Source of the DNA: Anaerolineales bacterium
GTDB lineage: Bacteria; Chloroflexota; Anaerolineae; Anaerolineales; UBA4823
Reading direction: 5' to 3'
Length of the DNA: 35,333 bases
Assembly (NCBI GenBank): GCA_016935755.1
Contig: JAFGQI010000062.1
Coordinates: forward strand, 1-35,333
The position numbers were made by a program, and so were the translations under genes. Numbering within the stretch: the first letter of the stretch is position 1; each line of letters opens with the position of its first letter. Positions 32,545 to 35,333 of the stretch are shown one piece after another. Under the pieces are notes generated by a model. It made no database searches, was not told the origin of the DNA, and saw nothing but the letters and a program-made list of their open reading frames with translations.

Positions 32545-34586
32545 GGTCGTTTTTCCATCACATCCAGGCGCGCCGCTTGATACGGCGCGGCTATCTCGGG
32601 GATCGCCTCGGCGCCTGCTTCAAAGGCCTCCTGGATGCCTGCTCGCATCTCATCCCAGTAAGCTCTGGCGGCAGCCCATTTGTCCAGCCGGAAACGGTCC
32701 ACCCACTCCTGCAGGCTCTCATCCGCCAGCCCGAGGCGCGCCCATTTTTCCAGATATTGGATGATTACATCCACGGTGCGCTCGCTCTGCCAGAACTGGA
32801 CGCCAGCCCCCTCGCGGTCGAATAATTGTCTGGCCAGTTCGAACTGGTGCGCTTTATAGTCAACCGGGAAGTGATAATGGGCGGAGATGATTTCATCCAC
32901 AATCGCTTCCACCCACTTGCGGTGAAAGCGGCATACGCCGGTGTTCTCGCTGAACAGTTCATAGACCATGCGCTCGACGCAGCGGCGGCCCAAAAGGCGC
33001 GGCGGCTGGTAATCCAACCCATAATAGACAAAATACTTGCCCATCATCGGCATCGGGCTGAGCATACCCGGCACCCAATACTGGTTGGGGGCCATACAGC
33101 CCTGCCTTCCATGCGAGGTGTACACTGCCAGATCGCTGAGCCGCTGTCCAGGGTCAACCAGCCCATAGCGCTCATCCAGCGCTTGCGCCGCCGCCCGGAT
33201 GCCCGCCCGAAACGGCTCGCCCGCCTCTTCAAACAGGATCATGGCGGCGATTTGCAAGGCGTATTGGGCGTTGCGCTGTGAATCTGCCGTGACGTCAAAC
33301 TGCTCTGGCTGGCTGGCGAAAGCAAAGCTCATCTGGTTGGCTGGCGGCAGCCCAAAATCCTCCGCCGGAAGCAGGCCTCGCCAGATCAGTTCCATCAGCC
33401 AGGCGATCGTACCGCCCATCTGGATGGCATCGATCCCCAGAGCGTCCACAAAATGGTTCAGTTCCTCGGCGGCGCGCTGATCGAACACCCCGCACTGCGG
33501 CCCCAGCGACTGGTATGGCTCGAAATCTTTCTTGTAGATACCGCTGAATTTCTTGCAGGCAATCGAGCAGGGCTCGCCGCAGTGTGTGAAGCTCTTTGTC
33601 TGGATAATTTCCTCATTGAACTGGCGCAGATAATGGTCAGCGATGAAATGGGTGTGCTGTGCCAGGCGCGCTTCATCGCTGGCATAGATCGAGGCATAGT
33701 TAAAGCTGAACAAATTATCATCGGCGGTGTGCATATTGACCCCAAAGGTGCCGCCGGTCTGGAAACCGGGCACATAGCGGTATTTTTCCGCCGCCCCCAG
33801 ATCCACCTTGATCATCGAGTCGCCGTAGTAGGTCTGGAAATACCCATCAATTTCTTTCGAATCCTTAAGATCAGGATCCTCCCAATCCCCGCCAAAAATG
33901 CAGGCGGCGATGCGATGCACCTGCAGCAGGCGGCTGCCCAGCCCGCCGCGCCCGGCCCAATCATCGATGGGCGTGATCTGCCCTTTTTTAATCTGGTTGC
34001 TGCCGATGATGCCCTGGTTGGTGCTGCGGGAAGCCGGGCCGACGGCAAAGATGCGCACCCAGTCATTCTCATATTCCTTGCTGTAGCGGTCAAAAACCGC
34101 CTGCTGCAGGGCATAGTACCCAATCAGCCGCTCGCCGTTGGGGTCGGCATAGCCCGCCCAGAGCGCGTCCGGTTCGATTGGCTCCAGGCGCACCTGGATC
34201 TCGCCATGATTGTGATTGAGGATCAGCACCGAGTCCACCGGCGCGGTCCCGGTGATGCTGACAAAATCCACCCCTACCCGGTGCATGATGTACGCCCCGC
34301 CTCCCAGGCTGGAGACGTAGAAGCCCTCCCACTGGGGCGAATAGCCGCAGAAGACCAGCCGCCGCGTCCCGGGGATGCGCGAACCTGCCAGCGGCCCCCC
34401 GCCCCAGGTCAGAATCTGCGGCGCGGATTGGCCGGTCCTCTCGGCCCAATCCAGATAGCGCGCCCAGCCATAATCCACCGGGCCGACGATATGCACCCTG
34501 CTGATGCGCTTTCCGATCGGGCGGATATCATACTCCCCTGTGGAAAGATCAATGAAAAGTTCGCGCTGTTTCAGCTGATGGCTCAT
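32541..34586 (-). CDS. Aldehyde:ferredoxin oxidoreductase family protein (tungsten/molybdenum)
   Basis: This 681-residue enzyme of the AOR family has the N-terminal tungstopterin domain with GGPLAGSRIPGTRRLVFCG and SSLGGGAYIMHRVGVDFVSITGTA. The pterin-ligand block is FVDALGIDAIQMGGTIAWLMEL, and the cluster cysteines lie in THCGEPCSIACKKFSG and NTGVCRF. It oxidises an aldehyde to the acid with ferredoxin as acceptor, in the cytoplasm. The first three cluster cysteines (336, 340, 344) are spaced C-x3-C-x3-C rather than the C-x2-C-x3-C I expect. The protein is also longer than the usual ~605 residues, so this is a divergent subfamily. The start at 34586 has AAGAGG 3 bases upstream; an in-frame reading to 34688 overlaps the ferredoxin gene. 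Confidence 0.88.
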   Translation of the reverse strand: MSHQLKQRELFIDLSTGEYDIRPIGKRISRVHIVGPVDYGWARYLDWAERTGQSAPQILTWGGGPLAGSRIPGTRRLVFCGYSPQWEGFYVSSLGGGAYIMHRVGVDFVSITGTAPVDSVLILNHNHGEIQVRLEPIEPDALWAGYADPNGERLIGYYALQQAVFDRYSKEYENDWVRIFAVGPASRSTNQGIIGSNQIKKGQITPIDDWAGRGGLGSRLLQVHRIAACIFGGDWEDPDLKDSKEIDGYFQTYYGDSMIKVDLGAAEKYRYVPGFQTGGTFGVNMHTADDNLFSFNYASIYASDEARLAQHTHFIADHYLRQFNEEIIQTKSFTHCGEPCSIACKKFSGIYKKDFEPYQSLGPQCGVFDQRAAEELNHFVDALGIDAIQMGGTIAWLMELIWRGLLPAEDFGLPPANQMSFAFASQPEQFDVTADSQRNAQYALQIAAMILFEEAGEPFRAGIRAAAQALDERYGLVDPGQRLSDLAVYTSHGRQGCMAPNQYWVPGMLSPMPMMGKYFVYYGLDYQPPRLLGRRCVERMVYELFSENTGVCRFHRKWVEAIVDEIISAHYHFPVDYKAHQFELARQLFDREGAGVQFWQSERTVDVIIQYLEKWARLGLADESLQEWVDRFRLDKWAAARAYWDEMRAGIQEAFEAGAEAIPEIAAPYQAARLDVMEKRP

Positions 34587-34597
34587 AAACCTCTTGA

Positions 34598-34834
34598 TTA
34601 CCGATGAGGCGCGCACCCCGACGCCCCCCCTCCAGGTGTGCTGGAATTGCACATCCTGATGGCGTTGAAGTTGCAGGCAGCCACGCAATCGGCGCAGCCA
34701 GTGCAGCGCCCCAGTTCGATGTACGGGGGATCACCCGGGTCGATCTGGATGATGGCGCGCGTCTTGCAGGCCAGCCGCGCCTCACAGGGATTGCAGCTCT
34801 GGCACAGAGAGTAATTAATTTCGGGTCGCAGCAT
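34598..34834 (-). CDS. Ferredoxin-like 4Fe-4S subunit of the AOR
   Basis: This 78-residue protein has one clear [4Fe-4S] motif, CTGCADCVAACNFNAI. A second N-terminal group, CQSCNPCEARLACK, has a less regular spacing. It lies 11 bases upstream of the AOR gene on the same strand and is probably its electron-transfer subunit or dedicated ferredoxin, as known for AorB-type partners. The last ~18 residues (CNSSTPGGGASGCAPHR) add two cysteines. AAGG lies 7 bases upstream of the start. Confidence 0.8.
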   Translation of the reverse strand: MLRPEINYSLCQSCNPCEARLACKTRAIIQIDPGDPPYIELGRCTGCADCVAACNFNAIRMCNSSTPGGGASGCAPHR

Positions 34835-34890
34835 GGTTCTGCCTTGTTCGCATATGTGTCCTGTCAGCCCTTCCGTACATACCAGGGACT

Positions 34891-34918
34891 ATCATACCCC
34901 AAATTTCATCACTGACAA
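34891..34918 (-). promoter_or_regulatory. Promoter of the ferredoxin-AOR operon
   Basis: On the minus strand TTGTCA (34918-34913) and TATGAT (34896-34891) are 16 bases apart, each one mismatch from consensus. RNA should start near 34884, about 50 bases before the ferredoxin ATG. Confidence 0.65.
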
Positions 34919-34925
34919 GAGATTT

Positions 34926-35333
34926 CTACCGCCTGGCGATGACCAACCCCGCCGATTTGGCAATATGGAACACGCTCTGTGACTGAAAAATCTGCCGGAC
35001 ATGCTCTTCCAACTGGCGCCATCTCACCTGATCGCCCGCCTCGTATACTTCCCACATCGAGTGCAGGTAGTCTATCAGCGGTTCCGCCTCGGTCACTTCC
35101 AGGTTGGAAACATAGCGGCGCACTTCGATTTCGTTAAATGCAGTCGAAAGGACATCAGCAGCCGATTCGAGCGAAAAGCTGCGCACCGCTGGCCCGTTGC
35201 CTGGGTAGCCTGGATTGAACAGGCAGATCAATTCCCCCAGCTCGCGCATGTGGCCCTGGCCGTTGGTGGCGGCGAACAGCACACCGCCCGGTTTGAGCAC
35301 CCTGGCGATCTCCCGCACTGCCTTCGCCTTATC
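34926..35333 (-). CDS. Class I SAM-dependent methyltransferase, C-terminal part
   Basis: The frame is open to the window edge, so the N-terminus with the SAM-binding GxGxG motif is outside; 135 residues are visible. The start of this part, VREIARVLKPGGVLFAATNGQGHM, is the typical motif after the SAM site ('E-x-x-R-V-L-K-P-G-G-x-L'). Methyltransf_11-type enzymes share it. The remainder (FSLESAADVLSTAFNEIEVRRYVSNLEV) fits the usual end of the fold. The substrate cannot be inferred. A GTG at 35318 should not be taken as the start. Confidence 0.8.
   Translation of the reverse strand, partial: DKAKAVREIARVLKPGGVLFAATNGQGHMRELGELICLFNPGYPGNGPAVRSFSLESAADVLSTAFNEIEVRRYVSNLEVTEAEPLIDYLHSMWEVYEAGDQVRWRQLEEHVRQIFQSQSVFHIAKSAGLVIARR

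Noticed and set aside
1..35333. CRISPR arrays, tRNA/rRNA genes, insertion sequences, phage genes, selenocysteine insertion
   Set aside because: Looked for and not seen. No regularly spaced repeats, no transposase or integrase motifs, and no in-frame TGA in the hydrogenase or Hdr genes. tRNA detection by eye is limited.

Overview
The window looks like chromosomal DNA of an anaerobic bacterium, most likely a member of the Chloroflexota (Anaerolineae type). This is inferred from gene content: a bacterial HdrABC-MvhADG hydrogenase/heterodisulfide reductase operon, a tungsten-type aldehyde:ferredoxin oxidoreductase with its own ferredoxin, a large MalT-like LuxR regulator, and the general codon style. 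No rRNA, tRNA or CRISPR array was seen, and nothing shows a phage or an insertion sequence. Both ends cut through genes.

Layout. (1) 2-1219: 3' part of a proline-rich membrane protein. (2) 1258-2301, minus: a DUF6941-like gene directly coupled to a HicA/HicB toxin-antitoxin pair. (3) 2578-12968, minus: a nine-gene sugar operon. In transcription order it holds a class II (FucA/RhaD-type) aldolase, a sugar-binding lipoprotein, the ABC ATPase, two permeases, a xylulokinase-like kinase, a rhamnulokinase, a SorC-family regulator and a D-2-hydroxyacid dehydrogenase. A consensus-like promoter with two tandem TGAA-N6-TTCA palindromes precedes it, and a strong internal terminator hairpin separates the binding-protein gene from the ATPase gene. 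(4) 13145-20994, plus: a DUF2877 (AllH-like) gene, possibly leaderless; a MalT-type LuxR regulator; a 75-residue protein; a rifampin-phosphotransferase-like enzyme; and an MFS exporter. (5) 21013-21563, minus: a toxin-first ParE/Phd-type module with a palindrome over its promoter. (6) 21705-29376, minus: hdrC-hdrB-hdrA-mvhD-mvhG-mvhA, then the hydrogenase maturation protease and a cyclic-nucleotide-binding-domain protein without a DNA-binding domain. (7) 29377-29800: a divergent control region with two perfect and one degenerate TTGTGA-N6-TCACAA (Crp/Fnr/HcpR-type) sites, flanked by the hdr operon and an RRM RNA-binding protein gene. (8) 30276-34834, minus: a ferredoxin-like subunit, an AOR-family enzyme, a beta-propeller (WD40-like) lipoprotein and a Ddl-like ATP-grasp ligase, then the 3' part of a methyltransferase (34926-35333).

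How the parts fit. The Hdr-Mvh complex is expected to split electrons from H2 between ferredoxin and a disulfide-type acceptor. The AOR/ferredoxin pair is another ferredoxin-linked oxidoreductase, so the right half of the window is about low-potential electron handling in an anaerobe. The left half takes up and breaks down a (deoxy)sugar through phosphorylation and aldol cleavage. The middle pairs a possible small-molecule-phosphorylating enzyme with a drug-exporter-like MFS protein under a large ATP-dependent LuxR regulator. The most interesting non-coding signals are the tandem SorC operators at 13028-13059 and the triple Crp/Fnr-like array at 29570-29631.
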